A stretch of 64,000 nt of DNA from Multifurca ochricompacta (GCA_022496185.1 WTXG01000001.1:1550001-1614000), one strand, 5' to 3'. Shown: positions 11,598-24,100, counted from the first letter of the stretch. Notes: a model not told the origin generated them from the letters alone. Made by a program: numbers and translations.

Positions 11598-13036
11598 CAG
11601 TGTAAGGGTACGGTACTACTAAAAGGGTCATGCATAATGGACAAAAGGTAGCTAGCAGCAGCTATCTTGACGATGATGGACTGCAAGTAACGAATCCAAG
11701 CAGGCAGGCAGGCAACATTCGGTAAACCCGACTTGCGAGTGCGAATCACCAAACCTACAACCTTAAACAATCGACCACAGCCAACCCCAACCCCATCACG
11801 TCCTCGAAAGGGTTATCGCAAAGCAAGTATATCGACTCAAGACTCAGCGAGCGTGAACTAGCCACGCCACAGAAGAGACGAGGATACCCAAGCATTGACA
11901 ACCAAATCGTATCGGCAGATAAGAGGGGACGTGTGGAACAGTTCAAAGTTGCACTGCAAGGGCTCAAGCTGGACATCACCACTGCTGCAAACAATAGTGC
12001 GGGCGTCGTCCCGTCACCTTGCCCTTCTGCAACGATCCTCTACACCGTGTCCTGTTGCTCGAGTTCATTGGAGAGCAAATAAGTGGGCGGAGCGTAGCAA
12101 ACAGCTGGCCACCAGCGGTGATCAGGCGCCGGAGAAGGCTGTGTTAAGCATACAGGGCATAAATCAAGTGATAATAATCGTTAATGCACGGAATGACATC
12201 GCGAGGAATGAATGGGCCAGAGGTTGTTGGAAGAGGTGAAGTGAAAGCAACTGGAGGTCACGGATACGCTCCGGTAAAATGAGAGGCGAAGATGCCGATG
12301 TCTTGGCACGCAAGTACATGGTTGAAAAGCCATGCCCAGTGAAGAGATAGCTTTGATGCGCAGGCGAGGGGATCGATCAGGGATGGACGAGAGGCATATG
12401 GCTGATTTAAAAAAAGTACAAGAACCGGTCCTCGTGGCGAAGCGCCTCATTGCTCACGATTGGAGCGAGGCACCTCAAGCCTAAAATGTGTGCGGTCTTG
12501 CATCAGCGCCATGACATCTGAACCGTCGAACCGATCGAGAGTAATCGCCTTCTTGACGCCTAACGTCCGTCTCGAATATTGTCAACAGCCCAAGATTAAC
12601 CACGGGTCAATCGTCTTTTGGGGCGGACAAGATGGAAAGTACAGAGCCAACGGCTCGGCCGTATGGATCTGAAGACCTCTGGATGGAAGGAAGGGAATTG
12701 TGTGCATCGCCGAAGCACGCCTAGTCAGGCCATTCCCAGACGTGAGACACCAAAGGAAAGAATGGTGGAGATGCGATGAAAAAGGAACGGGAGGGGGATA
12801 GGAAGGTGTGTAATGCAGAATTAAAAAAAAAAATTGGAGTGCGGTAGTGTCCATGCGTAATAAAAAGAAAAGAAGGCATCATCCTGCAATCCTGGCAGGT
12901 GTCCAAGTATCATCGATCATCATAACGTTATGGCGGAAGAGACATCCGCTTTTCGTAAAAAGAAAAAAGACCACGGGGGAATAAAAGAGCGGGCAGGAAG
13001 GTTGCTGACTGAAATATCCAGACTCAAAAGAGAGTA
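11598..13036. other. Intergenic, no supported gene
   Basis: I find no conserved protein, tRNA or repeat element in this 1.4 kb stretch. Open frames here are short and lack the family resemblance seen elsewhere. The right part probably contains the 3' untranslated region of the minus-strand bHLH gene that ends at 13037. There are A-rich runs near 12410 and 12820. Confidence 0.5.
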
Positions 13037-14069
13037 TCAGAAAGTCGACTGCTGTTGCTGTTGCTGAACGGCAGCCACGGCAGCGGCAGCGGCAGCATGA
13101 CGTTGCTCAGCAGTGCCCAACATCAACGCCTCGTTGACTCTTCACATCAAATGTCAGTCCCTTGCTTGAATGTCAACCCGGAAAGTGAACGCACTGGCGA
13201 AGACGGGCAGTCTCGTTCTCTGCCTGTTGAAGCCTCGTCTGAAGCTGCTGCTGAGTCATCTCCAAGTACTTGATATGAGTAGTAGCACGATCCAGGAGAG
13301 ACACCTTGCTCGACTTCTGGTTGGACACGGGAAGAGCATCCTTGAGCCGGCGGTAACCGTCCCTGAGCTCATCACGTCTCCTCTGCTCCGACTCAATGCG
13401 CTGACGACGGATTTCCTCACGGCGACTATGATAGACGGATAAGGAAAAAGTATACGAAACAAATCAACTTTACACTTACACTTCATTTGAAGCAGCAGGA
13501 GCATTGGAAGGGGCAAAATCGTCGTCATCGTCTGAAAAGTCGTCGTGCTTGCTCGAACGGCGCTTGCGCTCACGACCCGAGCGCGCACGGAGGGAACACT
13601 GATCGGGTTGTAGCGCACGGAGCGGGGGACGAGGCGAGGTTGGGCGAGTGGGAACCGGAGCCACGACTGGTGCGACCAGAAGTGCTGTCTGAAGACATCT
13701 CACCTGCACTCAAGACATTAAGGCAGCCGGGTAAACGCTGTGAGGGGGAGGAGTGAAGGGACGACCGGGGGAACCGGTTGAATAAGAGGAACTGCCATAA
13801 GTGTACTCGGCCATTGGAGCAGCAAGGTTTAGAGTGGGGAAGCCCAGACGAGGAGAGGCTAATGAATGTATGGGATGAATGGGGTTTAAGATTTAGAAAT
13901 AGAACATATGATAACGTACGGTGGATGGAAGACATGCCGAAAGCCTCTGTGTGAGGGTACTGGAGATAATCGAGACCAGCAAGGGGGTCATAAGTGAAGC
14001 CAGAGGCAGCAGCGTCAATGAAGTCGGGCTTTTAGGGTGGTCAAGAACTTGCTCGAGAGGGCCTTCCAT
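13037..14069 (-). CDS. bHLH transcription factor, copy 1
   Basis: The protein starts MEGPLEQVLDHPKSP. It has a Ser/Pro-rich N-terminal region, then a basic helix-loop-helix domain encoded at about 13430-13270. The basic region reads RRQRIESEQRRRDELRDG, with the Glu and Arg residues that contact E-boxes, followed by YRRLKDALP, a loop, and SSKVSLLDRATTHIKYLE. A Gln-rich coiled helix (leucine-zipper-like) follows, and the protein ends VQQQQQQSTF. Introns fall at about 13870-13917, 13441-13492 and 13140-13195. The frame changes by one base at about 14021-14027, 13612-13622 and 13574-13585, each between recognisable coding blocks, so missing bases are likely. It shares the DNA-binding region closely with the gene at 19354-20445. 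Its target genes are unknown. Confidence 0.8.
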
Positions 14070-14402
14070 TGGGTAGAGATGTAGTAAAGTGAGAGTGAGA
14101 AAAGGATGAGGGGGCGGATTGAGGAAGAAAGTGGCCTTGAAGATGTCGACTAATAAATGAGACGGGAAATAAAAGGGATGGATGCTATGGAAATGATAAG
14201 AATAAGGAATTATATATAATAAGGACTGATTTTGATTGACAACCAACTGACCTCGGTTAGTACAACAAACAAGTGAAATGTGACAGGTGAGGATGTTGTA
14301 CAGATGAAGATGCGACGCAAGAGTGGACGAGAATGAGGGTCGAGGGAAAGGGAGGAGATGGGGAAAAGTGAAAAGAAAAAAGAATATGAAGAAGAAAGAA
14401 AA

Positions 14403-14456
14403 GAGGAGGAGGAGGAGGAGGAGGAGAAAGAGAAAGAGAAAGAGAAGGAGGAGGAG
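14403..14456. repeat. (AGG)n/(GAAA)n purine microsatellite
   Basis: A run of AGG triplets passes into GAAAGA units inside a purine-only tract of more than 100 bases. It lies upstream of bHLH copy 1. Confidence 0.85.
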
Positions 14457-14734
14457 AGATGGATGAGAGGAGGAAAGGAGGAAAGAGAAAAGCCTGGGGG
14501 AGATCCTTTCAGGGCAAAAACGAGTTGGTGTCTTATACCCTTCAATTCTTTCACTTCTTTCACTTTCACCACCTTTCTTTTCACCCGACCCGGCGCGATC
14601 TGCCGATTCTTCCAAATTAAGTAAGTGTGACCCCACCTTTTCTCCATTTTTCACATTTGGCACAGATCGAGATCTATCGTTCTACATCCTCATCCTCATC
14701 CTCCTACTCCTCCTCCTACTCCTCTCCTCCACCT

Positions 14735-14786
14735 TGTATTGTATTGTATTTGTATTTGTATTTGTATTTGTATTGTATTTGTATTC
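14735..14786. repeat. TTGTATT/TTTGTA tandem repeat
   Basis: Short imperfect units of TTGTA and TTTGTA are repeated for about 50 bases, followed by T-rich and C-rich tracts. Confidence 0.8.
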
Positions 14787-16020
14787 CTTTATAATATGTT
14801 TATTATTTCTTTTATTTTTTTATTTCTTTTATTCCCCCCCTTTCCCTTTTTATACTCGTACCTATACCCAACCCATAATGTCTCCCCCTTCACCACCACC
14901 ACCATCAACCCCTTGGTCACTAACCCTAACTTGCATGTGAGGCTGTTCCCCTCCACCCCCACGTTGTTTTAATCATCTATTCCTTTTCCATTTCTCGGCT
15001 CTTTTTTTCTCATCCTTTCCGATCAGACAGGCGAGGCTTTCATCTCACCCCTTATCCACTTATATGCGCGGCGATACTTCCGGCATTTCCCCGAATGCTT
15101 CACCCTATCGTTAACCCCTTCAGAGCTTGACCCAGCCAAATCAAGCTTGAGCGCTAGGTTAACCGGCTTTTCTTCATCTTCATCATCACGTCAATCCACC
15201 AAAGAAACGCTGGTCTCCATAACCTTCACCTTATTTAGCGCGCAGAATCGAAATAACCGTTCACAGAACAATTCGTGAGTGAGATAGAATGACAAAAAAC
15301 GTAAAAGTCGTAATCGTGATAGGGTCGTAAACAGTCGTAACCGTGACGCTGACACATTGTATCTACAAGACGGAGCAATGTCCCTCCAACATAAAGTCCA
15401 GGCTTCACCAAGCGCCTCTCTTAATAACCTATAAGCTGTGGGCTACCCTATCAGAGGCAATTAAATGAGGAAAGGAAAGGAAAGGTAAGGAAAGGAAAGG
15501 GAAAGTAGAAGGCGGGGAAGTTCTAACCGCATCAACCCGTCGGGTACTTCAGACTTGAGTAGTGTTCCAGCCTCGTCGGGTAGCGCCAAGTGATGAGTAG
15601 CAAATAGGCCTACCGGGGCGATTCAGATACATGTGGACCCACCATGTTAATCACCATTCGGAACAAACCTGGAACACGAGGTCCGCCAGCAGGCACACTA
15701 TGAACACCGTGTTCAAACTGGAAAAGCCCGCTGTGCAAAACCCGGGGGGTGCGTTCCCGCTCCCGTACCCGGCGGCAGCTGATGTCGTCCAGAGTTGCCC
15801 GCCATTCGCACATTCCCATGCAATCTTTTCTTTCCTGTCACATGCCAAGGGTCCACTGAGCGCCGTACGCTATCACCAGTTAATTAAGCGCTTTACCCCC
15901 TCTCAAGTTCCACGATCATAACAATGGCACGAATCGCGGAAATGACAATCACAAATGGCCACAGGACCGTGCAAGCCCGGGTCCATATGTAAGACCGCTG
16001 TGATAGGGACGAAATTGTGA

Positions 16021-16627
16021 TCAGTACTTCACAGGTGCGTGAATAAACAAAGCGCTAACGTTGGCGAGAGCGACCGCATTGATTGCGGCGATAGCAGCTA
16101 CTCCCATAGCAATTCCACCATAGATTTGCCTGTTGTATAATTATAATACTGCAGTTGAGTAATGTATCTCACGCCATCCAAGACCATACCGCACCACTCT
16201 GGATAAACGAAGAACAGGAATGGCCCATATTTGAAGAGCAATATGCTCCCGATGAAACTATAGAGCTGTAAAAGATGATGCGTCGATCAAGTGTGAAGTG
16301 GAACGTGTGAACCCTAAGGAGACACGCACAAAGATGATGGTCGCCCATGCAATACCTCCGGCACGCTATAATCACAAAAGTCGCCATCAGAAGATCGCGA
16401 ACTGTATTGCATACGAACGAGCGGGAATATCAGCAGGCAATTGTCGCACCTACCAATGTAGGGATAAAGAGATGAGATGAGATTAAGCGGATGAAAAGAG
16501 ATCAGCTCACCACATAGCAGGTATCACGTAAAAAGGAGCGTAGAATGCTTTTGTATAGTACAGAAAGGTTAGAGAAGCCGGATGAGCAGAGACTGGACTG
16601 GTGAAGGAACGGACAGCTCGAGAGCAT
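16021..16627 (-). pseudogene. Possible multi-pass membrane protein gene or relic, family unknown
   Basis: Hydrophobic coding blocks can be read on the minus strand with plausible introns. A block with YYTKAFYAPFYVIPAM (about 16520-16570) is followed by GGIAWATIIF joined to LYSFIGSILLFKYGPFLFFV (about 16340-16210). The intron at about 16130-16175 then leads to QIYGGIAMGVAAIAAINAV and the end IHAPVKY. These would form three or four membrane segments. The block upstream is not in frame with the nearby ATG at 16627, and the middle exons cannot all be joined cleanly. It may be a decayed gene or one with assembly indels. I do not recognise the family. Confidence 0.38.
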
Positions 16628-16649
16628 GAGCACCAAGCTCTGGGCTTCC

Positions 16650-16885
16650 GTATTGTGTTGTATTGTGTTGTATTGTGTGTTATGTGTTAGGGGGTAATAA
16701 TAATGATAATAATAATAATACCGGATAGATGATAAAAACCCTTATCCCTCTCCCTCTTCACAACAATTGCACTCGCTCACACTTTGATTAGCACTCGGCT
16801 CAATTTTTTTTGAAACTAGTACTTGTACGAGCTAGTAGTAGTAATAGTAGTAATAGTAGTAATAGTAGTAATAGTAGTAGTAGTG
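16650..16885. repeat. Cluster of microsatellites
   Basis: Three simple repeats sit close together: TATTGTGTTG units at about 16650-16690, AAT/ATA triplets at 16695-16722, and TAG/TAA triplets at 16833-16885. They lie between the putative membrane gene (minus) and the unknown gene that starts at 16918 (plus). Confidence 0.85.
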
Positions 16886-16917
16886 TAGTGCTGACGCAAC
16901 TCTCCGTACTCTCGCTA

Positions 16918-18243
16918 TGAACGCTTCTCATCCATTAACCCCTTCCCCCGGCCGGGACATTGTCAACCCTATGGATGATCTACAACCATATCCGTGTCGG
17001 ACTTGATTTTTAAAACATTAACACTTCATATCTCGCTCGGTACTTTGCTTGCTGGGAAGATTCACACTATATACTCATTCACGTATGCGCCACCCGGGCT
17101 GGACTTAACTCCTGGGTTTGATCACCCTTTTCCCGGGGTTCATTACTACCTTCCTACTTTCGAATTCTTCTGGACAACTGGGACCGGCGAATCGCCCTTC
17201 TCACCCTCGGTCTCACCATTCCATTGGGTCCATCACGGCTCCAATTCATCACCTTCTTAGTGGATGTGGACTCACCCATTTCCGGTTTCGTGTATGTCTG
17301 GTCTGGACCCAGAGCCTGATCTTCCCTTCCATCCTGTGCTTCCGGCGTAAGACACTCTTTCTCTTTGCCGCTCTACTACCTCTTTGGTCTGTCAAGTGAC
17401 TACGCTGCTCCTCACAACAGTCAGTTTGCCGTAGGGTGGGGCACAAGTCGATTTTTTACATACCCCGATAGCTCCGCGATTTATACTTTCTTGCGCTGGC
17501 GGATATGCTACTCCTTACTTTACTGACACTAGTGATCACCCAAGGCGTTTGCTTTCCCCATATCGAACCCGGTGCGATGCATATGAACGAAACCCTTACC
17601 TACTGGATTTTCTCGCCAAAAGGAAGGGGAGGGGGGCTGTTACAATCCTCTCTCCGCAGCTACCGTTTTACCCTCATCCCTCTCTACTCAAGTATTCCGG
17701 GATTCTCCCTGCGTATAGTATGTCTGAAGGTCATCAATGGAAGAAGTCACTCTCGGATCCCAAGAATTCGTGTCCCAGTCCGTTTGTGTGTAACCTCCTT
17801 TAATGGTCTCCTATGACAATTATCGTTCACGTTCACCATTAAACAAACAAACAAACAAACAAAAGCACTGACTCGGGCGCTCCGTCGCTAACGAAACTCT
17901 TTGGTGCTTCGCCACCCCCACCCCACCACTCCCGCCCAATCGCTTAACAGACAGACGGCGACAAAACGTCAGATCGGTTTCATTTCCTCTGGGAGCGGGC
18001 ATGCGCCACCGATTACCGCAACTACCACGCTCCTGCGCGTCTGGACGTATTACGTGCGCTTCGCCCGGCTGTCCCCATGACCTCCTCTCAGGGCCCAAGT
18101 TCTGTCAGCCTCTTTGCCATGGTGAGACCCTTGGGTGAGTTTTTGACAGGCCATGCCTCATGCCCTTCTAACGTTGCGCAGGGGCTACTAATGAGGTCGG
18201 GCCATACGCTGTATTTTTCTTTTTTTTCTTTTGCTGTTGCTGA
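16918..18243 (+). CDS. Unrecognised spliced gene, Pro/Ser/Tyr-rich protein
   Basis: No family is recognised, but coding character is strong in successive exons. The start is MNASHPLTPSPGRDIVNPMDD. Later blocks are APPGLDLTPGFDHPFPGVHYYLP, ending near 17210; PVLPAQFAVGWGTSRFFTYPDSS; DTSDHPRRLLSPYRTRCDAYE with NPYLLDFLAKRKGRGAV; and a charged exon with DRFHFLWERACATDYRNYH. A short last exon ends at a TGA at 18241. Introns can be placed at about 17340-17420, 17790-17950 and 18136-18181; the one near 17210-17260 has a poor donor. A one-base frame change is needed near 17485. The intron at about 17790-17950 carries a (CAAA)n run at 17841-17864. It could be a lineage-specific regulator, but nothing seen fixes a function. 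Exact exon borders are tentative. Confidence 0.45.
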
Positions 18244-19353
18244 AACCTCGCCTGGGGTTCGGGGACACCCTACCCGGTTGAGTTGCCCTCTGCCCCCGAT
18301 CGAGACCCAACACGTGTATAAGCTGTGCAAGAGCCCCAAAGGGCAACATCACTCATGGCCTCAATTCAACATATGCATGGACTTTTCTTTGTGATCCATC
18401 AACCAACAGAGTTTATGGAGGAAGGGACTTGTTAAGAGTAGCGTCCAATAATAATCATTGATGCCGTACACGCATAGCTAGTTCAGAGTAGATTATCCCT
18501 CTTTTGAACTAGTTGCGAACAGAGGGGTGCACTGTAGACATCTGTGATTGCCAGCAAATACGAAGCACACTGCACCAAGCTTTGAAGACTGTCAAGAAAG
18601 TGCATCTGCGCACGCACGGTCAAAACCCGAGGGAGTTCCTTATACCACTTTTATCAAGAAAAGAGTGGTGAGCGGAGATTTCAACCTCTGAATGTCCTGC
18701 GGCTTCCAGCCACCCACATCCTGAGTGGTAGGTAATGTGCTTGTTTAGCGTCGTAAGTACAGTCATAAATGGTCCGTATCTTTCGTAAGTCATCGTAATC
18801 GCCAGTGGTACATCAAGGAGGTAGGGACGGAGGGGGGATAAAAGAGGTATGGGTAGGGGGTATGGAGGAAATAGTCGATGTCGCCACTACGACAGACAAG
18901 GCTTGTGATAGGGCGCCGGATCAACCGGTAAGGGGGAGGATGGTGTGTTGGTGAGGTCAATTCCGCTAGGGGAAGCCGATGGAGTACGAGATGATGGAGG
19001 GGCCGATCGACGAAATACCAGATATCGAGTCACCTGGTTGCCTTCGCAATCTAGAATTCGGATGGCCCGTCCAAACCCTGCCTGCAACGTCCAGTCACAG
19101 GTCTCGTGGACTCTGGTCAAGGGACTTCGGAGAGTCATGCGACGCACGGCGTTGCAGACCCAAACCCGGTGCCATTGGAAACCAGAATTTCCCCAGGATG
19201 ACAACACTTGCCCTAACAAGCCTGAGGCGGGGAATAACACAACGGAGTTGGATGACGATGAAAATGGGGAAGAAAAATACAATTGATGGGTCGTGAGACG
19301 GGAAATGCAGCAAGAACGATAGATGGGAAGAAAAAGTTGGACACAAAAGGCTA
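18244..19353. other. Intergenic, no supported gene
   Basis: No conserved coding sequence is seen in this 1.1 kb stretch. The right third is probably the 3' untranslated region of the minus-strand bHLH gene ending at 19354. Overlapping open frames on both strands at 18890-19290 have no recognisable similarity and I treat them as chance. Confidence 0.5.
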
Positions 19354-20445
19354 TCAGAAGTCTCCATCGGACGATGGGGGAGAGTCCTCCCTGGGCGGTT
19401 CTTGGCCCGAGACTGACATGAGCTGGGAGATATTTGGCGTCTCTGGAGGGGGGGACAGCGGACGGCTATCGACGCCCATCGACACACCCGGAGAAGGAGT
19501 GTTTGCATTGTTGAGCGATATCTTCTCGTTGAGATTCTGTAGCCGTGAAATCTCGGCGTTCAAGCCCTGTATTTTTTTATGCAGCTGCTGATTCAGTTTC
19601 TCGAGTTGGACAATGTGGTTGGTCGCTGAATTGAATGAGACCGGGGATTGGTATTCAAATGAAGTGAGAAAAAAAAATACCTCTTTCCAAGAGAGACACT
19701 TTGCTGCTCTTTTGATTTGAAACGGGAAGGACATCTTTCAGACGAGCGTAGCCGTCTCTAAGTTCGTCGCGCCTTCGTTGTTCTGCCTCAATGCGTTGTC
19801 GACGAGTGGCCTCCTTCCTGGTATATGCGATGCTCTCTGCAATGTTAACGCCCATGTCCTCGTCGGAATCGCCAAAAGATCTGCCTCTGCTACGACGCCC
19901 AGATGAGCCGGAGGGGGAAGGAGTAGGATTATAACGTAAGGGATTTCTGTGGACAAGGCTGTTGGCGCGAGAGGATGATGATGTACTACTGTTCCGCGAA
20001 TGATAGGCCCCCTCGGCTGAGGTGTCGGAGCCGGAGATGGGGGGAGAGAGAGGGCCGTACATATCTGGGGATGGGGGCGGACCAGCGTCCATCAAGAGGC
20101 CAGCACTCTGGGCTTGCGGGGAGGAGCTAAACTCGTGGCCGCTGTCATATTGCGGATGATGCGTGTTTGCCATGAGGCTCATGGGCCGTATCTGAAAAGC
20201 CTGCTGGAGTTCTGAAAAAAAAAAAGGGGGGGGGGGGGGGGAGAAGTAGGTTAGAATGAGAACACGAGGATAAACGGTGGAGGATGATACCCACGCGTGG
20301 GAGGGGCGGCGGGCACGACTGAGTAGCTGTTCATGCCTTGCTGTGGATAGACCATGTCGAAATTCGCCTCCTGCTCAGTCGGATAAAAGCCGTATGGGCC
20401 GCCATGAGGCAAGTTCGCGGTGTTGTGGTTATCGTGATGGTCCAT
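19354..20445 (-). CDS. bHLH transcription factor, copy 2
   Basis: The protein starts MDHHDNHNTANLPHGG. A Ser-rich region follows, then a basic helix-loop-helix domain: TRRQRIEAEQRRRDELRDG, YARLKDVLPVSNQKSSKVSLLER, then after an intron ATNHIVQLEKLNQQLHKKI, a heptad-like coiled coil. It ends with a Pro/Ser-rich tail, PPSSDGDF. Introns lie at about 20210-20294 (this one contains the long A/G homopolymers) and 19626-19682. No frame break is needed. The DNA-binding region is close to copy 1, including the block LPVSNQKSSKVSLL, while the flanks differ and the introns are at different places. The two are therefore paralogues that have diverged. It is divergent from the gene at 21169. Confidence 0.85.
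20215..20241. repeat. A11/G16 homopolymer junction in an intron
   Basis: A run of about 11 A residues passes directly into about 16 G residues inside the first intron of bHLH copy 2. On the coding strand this is a C-run followed by the T-rich acceptor tract. Run length is likely unreliable. Confidence 0.85.
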
Positions 20446-21168
20446 GAGGTGAAAAGAGTCGAGCAATATATGAGAAACGCAAAAAAAAAAGGAGGAGAGA
20501 AGGAAAGAAAAAAGAGGGAGAAGGAAAGGCAGAAAGAAGATGGAGAAGGAGGAGAAAAGAGTAGGAAGAAAAAAAGAGAAAAAAGAAAAGAAAAGGAGGC
20601 AGTCTCGAATCGAATGGGAAAGGAGAGGAGATGAGGTCGAGAGGTTGGTTGAGTTCAATCATCATCAATTCAATACAGATATTTATTTATTTAGTTATTT
20701 ATTTATTTTATTGATATACTTTAACTAAATAAACTAAACCAAAGGGACTTGGGACTTAAAGGGATGGATGTTATATGTCTCGCGAGTGTCATGGATGATG
20801 ACAATTAATACGCCACTCCCCCATCGATTATCGGACGGGGACGGACCAGGAACGAAGCGCTGAGTTGATGTTGATAGCTGATGGCTGATGCGTGATAGTC
20901 GGAGAGTTGCAGAGAAGAAGGAGAAAGAGAAAGAGAAAGAGAAAGAGAAAGAGAAAGAGAAAGAGAAGAAGGAGAAGAAGGAGAAGGAGAAGTTTGCGCC
21001 TATATGCGCGTATTCGCCCGCCTGTACGCCTACGCCTGTACTATATGACCCTGTGAACCCTGTGACCAATGAATGCGCTTGTCATGTCATTGTCATTGTC
21101 ATTGTCATGTTCCTAGTCGAGTCGTCAGTGGCTTCGGTTTGCGTTCTCTTAAATCCTCTTTTCTTCAA
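20446..21168. promoter_or_regulatory. Divergent promoter region of bHLH copy 2 and the 21169 gene
   Basis: 723 bases separate two divergent starts. It contains purine-rich tracts at 20475-20600 and a GAGAAA repeat at 20911-20992. A GTCATT tandem lies at 21082-21108, and TTTATTTAGTTATTTATTT at 20681-20705. No specific factor site is identified. Confidence 0.4.
20911..20992. repeat. (GAGAAA)n microsatellite
   Basis: Hexanucleotide units of GAGAAA and GAAGGA continue for about 80 bases of pure purine upstream of the gene starting at 21169. Confidence 0.88.
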
Positions 21169-24100
21169 ATGACCTCCTCCAACGGCGCATCCAATGGTGA
21201 TCCCGCTTTGCTTTCTACAATTGGTTCAAGCGCTAGTCAACCTCCTCCATCATGGCCTCGTCCCCGCACTCCAGTACCCCCGCATCGTCTCGCAAAGTTA
21301 GCTAACGCCCTCGGTATTTCCGCTCCCGTCCCCGTCGTCTCTCAAACAACCAACGATACTCAGCTCTACAACTTTCCGTCGAAATCTTCCACCTCGGAAA
21401 CACGGCGCTCCCCGACTCCCTCACTCGCATCAACCCCTCAGTTGATCACCCATTCTTCAGCTTCCTCTTTCCAGTCCAAGTTCCTCCTTCACATCGTCCC
21501 TCCATTGCATATACCTCATGATTCTGACTCCTCTGAAACCTTTGAACTAACTCCTCCTCCTCCATCAGCCTCAGGATACCACACCCAGTTCAATCGTGGC
21601 ACTCTTGTCCCATTATTACCCACCCTCCAAAGTCAACTATGGGCCATAGCAAAGGAATATGCATTTCCGAGTACCACTGGAATGATCCTTTATCTCGTCT
21701 CTTCTGCTCCAATTCCAAATCCTCAGACACCTCTGACCACACCGGATGAGCCCGGTCCAAGGCTTTCAGAGGACATCTGGAAACAACTCTGGACACGAGT
21801 TGCCAAGTTTGAGATCGAGACCGATTCCAGAGTGACCACCCCGAATATGGCTGGTCTTGGTTTTGGTTACGGTGGCCGTTCCTCTCCTCTGTTTCCTCAG
21901 GAATCGACCTCATCTTCCAACAACGCCCTTCGGCCTCTCATCTCGCCTGGCCGTGTCACTCCCTACCCTTTTGCCCCCCTCTTACTCCAACGGGGTCCTC
22001 TGCATCATCCAATCCCCCCACTCAGGCTACCTGTTCCGAACCTTCCCATTCTGATATCGACACCCCCGACACATCAGTACCTTCCGATTCTCGTGCCACC
22101 ACGCTTGATCTCCCTGGTATCACATCACCATCTGTCATTCCAATCCTTGCCAAAGTAGAGTTTGATATTGATAAGCAGAAGGCTGCCTGGTATGGGCCTT
22201 GGATTCGCAGTAGGAGACTCAATCATCAAAAGCGGGAACATCGCGGTCGCGCTCGAAGCGAATCCGCTGCATTCTCTACGACAGACGACGACAGTGGGGG
22301 TCGCAGCGAGGTAGAAGCTCCGAAGGCTGCTCCATTGCCGTTAAGGCTTGTGGATCGACAAGCCATCCCACGATTCCTCCTTTCAGCCGATGAGGAGGAA
22401 GACGACATAAATGACGCAAATTATATGCGTCTTTCAGAATCGCCACCCGGTCTAGAAAACGCTGATCCCGACGGTATGGCCAATCCTCCCACCGCCGTCG
22501 ACGGTGACCCCCTTGTAGACCTATTTGGAACCGACGGTGATAATAGCGCGGACATCCACTCAGACGAAGCTGACCAACAAGGGCATGATCTCAATCCGAA
22601 CACTATTGAAGTGCCATTTGATGGACGAGCATTATCCGAACCAGCGAATATTGAGGATGAAATTGAGAATGACAATGATCAAGAAAACATTCGGGCGGTG
22701 TGGGTGTCGCGCGAGCGTCCGAAACTCTCCTTAGATATCTCTTCTCCTCTAGATACCATGGGCCGCTCCTCGCCGACAACTGCAGGCACAGTGACGACGG
22801 GTGCATTCAGAAAGGCAGCCCCGCCACCGCTGACTCTTTTGCCCAACACCTTCGATGCATTTACTCATGCAGAGACTAGCCCACTGCTTAACACGGGAGA
22901 TGCAAGATTGATATACATGGGCGATGAACTACCTGTTGCTTTAGAAAAGGGTGTGAATGGCGGGATGGCGATGGAGATGAGGAAGAGTCCAAGTTTAAGT
23001 CCAAGTCCAACTGAGGACAAACGAATCGGAATATTCGAGGATTCAGATATGGGGTTGGAGTTTGAAGAAACAGAGACGGAAGAGGTCAGTCGTCATCGAG
23101 CCATTAACCTTGTTTTAAGTGTTCATCCCCTCAAACTTTGGTTAAATCCAGTTTGACGAGAACGATCCGAATGATCGGCGACGAAGTCAGTATGTCTTAA
23201 AAGCCAAACTAGACGAGATTGAGAAGGTTAATCTTTATTTATCCTCCATCCTTCACCCTTCCTCCTTTTAATAATCCACTGACTCTTCGTTCCCAAAGGC
23301 TTTGGCCCAGTTCTCTCCGCATCGGCTCCAGCACGAATTAAAACCACAAGAGAGCTCGATCACGCACCCACCTCGGTTTACCTCACCGGTTACTGGACTG
23401 ACCCTGGACCCACACTTTCTCCTTCCGCACCCGTCGGTGCTTCAGGACACGGAACACCAGTACAGATCCTCAAAGAGTGAGTGATTACCTTCCTATTTTT
23501 CACAAGTCTTTGTCTTTCCGACTCACGGCTCAATTACTTACAGTCATCCTGACAAACCGAGCGGCGTCTGGCCAGCGGTGCCATACTCCTCACTCAGCCG
23601 GCAAGAGGACGAAGTAGATTCGCCTTTTGGACTTGATGACTTTCTTGCACCGCCCAAACTCGCTCTCAATGGTGTTTCGAATGCCATTCCAGTATCTCCA
23701 TATAAAATGTCGTTTTCTGTATCACGGGACACCGAGTCAGAGGAGTCTAAAGCGAGGAAAAGAGAACTGGATGGTCACGAGCCTACGTACCCGGATATTG
23801 TCCCTCCTTCGTTGCGGAAACCGGCGTCACCCAACTCTCCTATCATACCTTTGTCACCCGACCCTTTCGGACGATTCCCCTCTTTGCCTCCCTCTCCACC
23901 GTCGGCATCTCACAGCTCCCCATCCTTGGAAGTGCCACCCCCCCAGGCGAAGATCAAGTATTCCACTTTCAATATACCACCTGAACGGCATTCTTCTTTG
24001 GGCTCCTTAAGTCGTGGCGACAGCATTACTAGCCATTCGGATGCTGCATCGACGGCGCCGTCGAGCCGGTTTTCAATAGATTCCACAGACGAAGGGAAGA

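Larger units (their letters stand above)
14070..16020. other. Long intergenic region with low-complexity tracts
   Basis: No conserved coding sequence is visible. The left part (14070-14660) is the likely 5' region of bHLH copy 1 and contains a strong purine strand bias. The middle holds TTGTATT-type tandem repeats. At 15465-15510 there is an AAAGG-rich run. Open frames at 15610-15920 show no family resemblance and I do not call them. Confidence 0.5.

Noticed and set aside
14200..14663. Long Ser/Leu/Phe-rich open frame on the minus strand upstream of bHLH copy 1
   Set aside because: It is produced by the purine/pyrimidine-biased leader and microsatellite; composition is pure low complexity.
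18887..19286. Overlapping open frames on both strands as candidate genes
   Set aside because: No recognisable similarity, no splice support, and the position fits the 3' untranslated region of bHLH copy 2.
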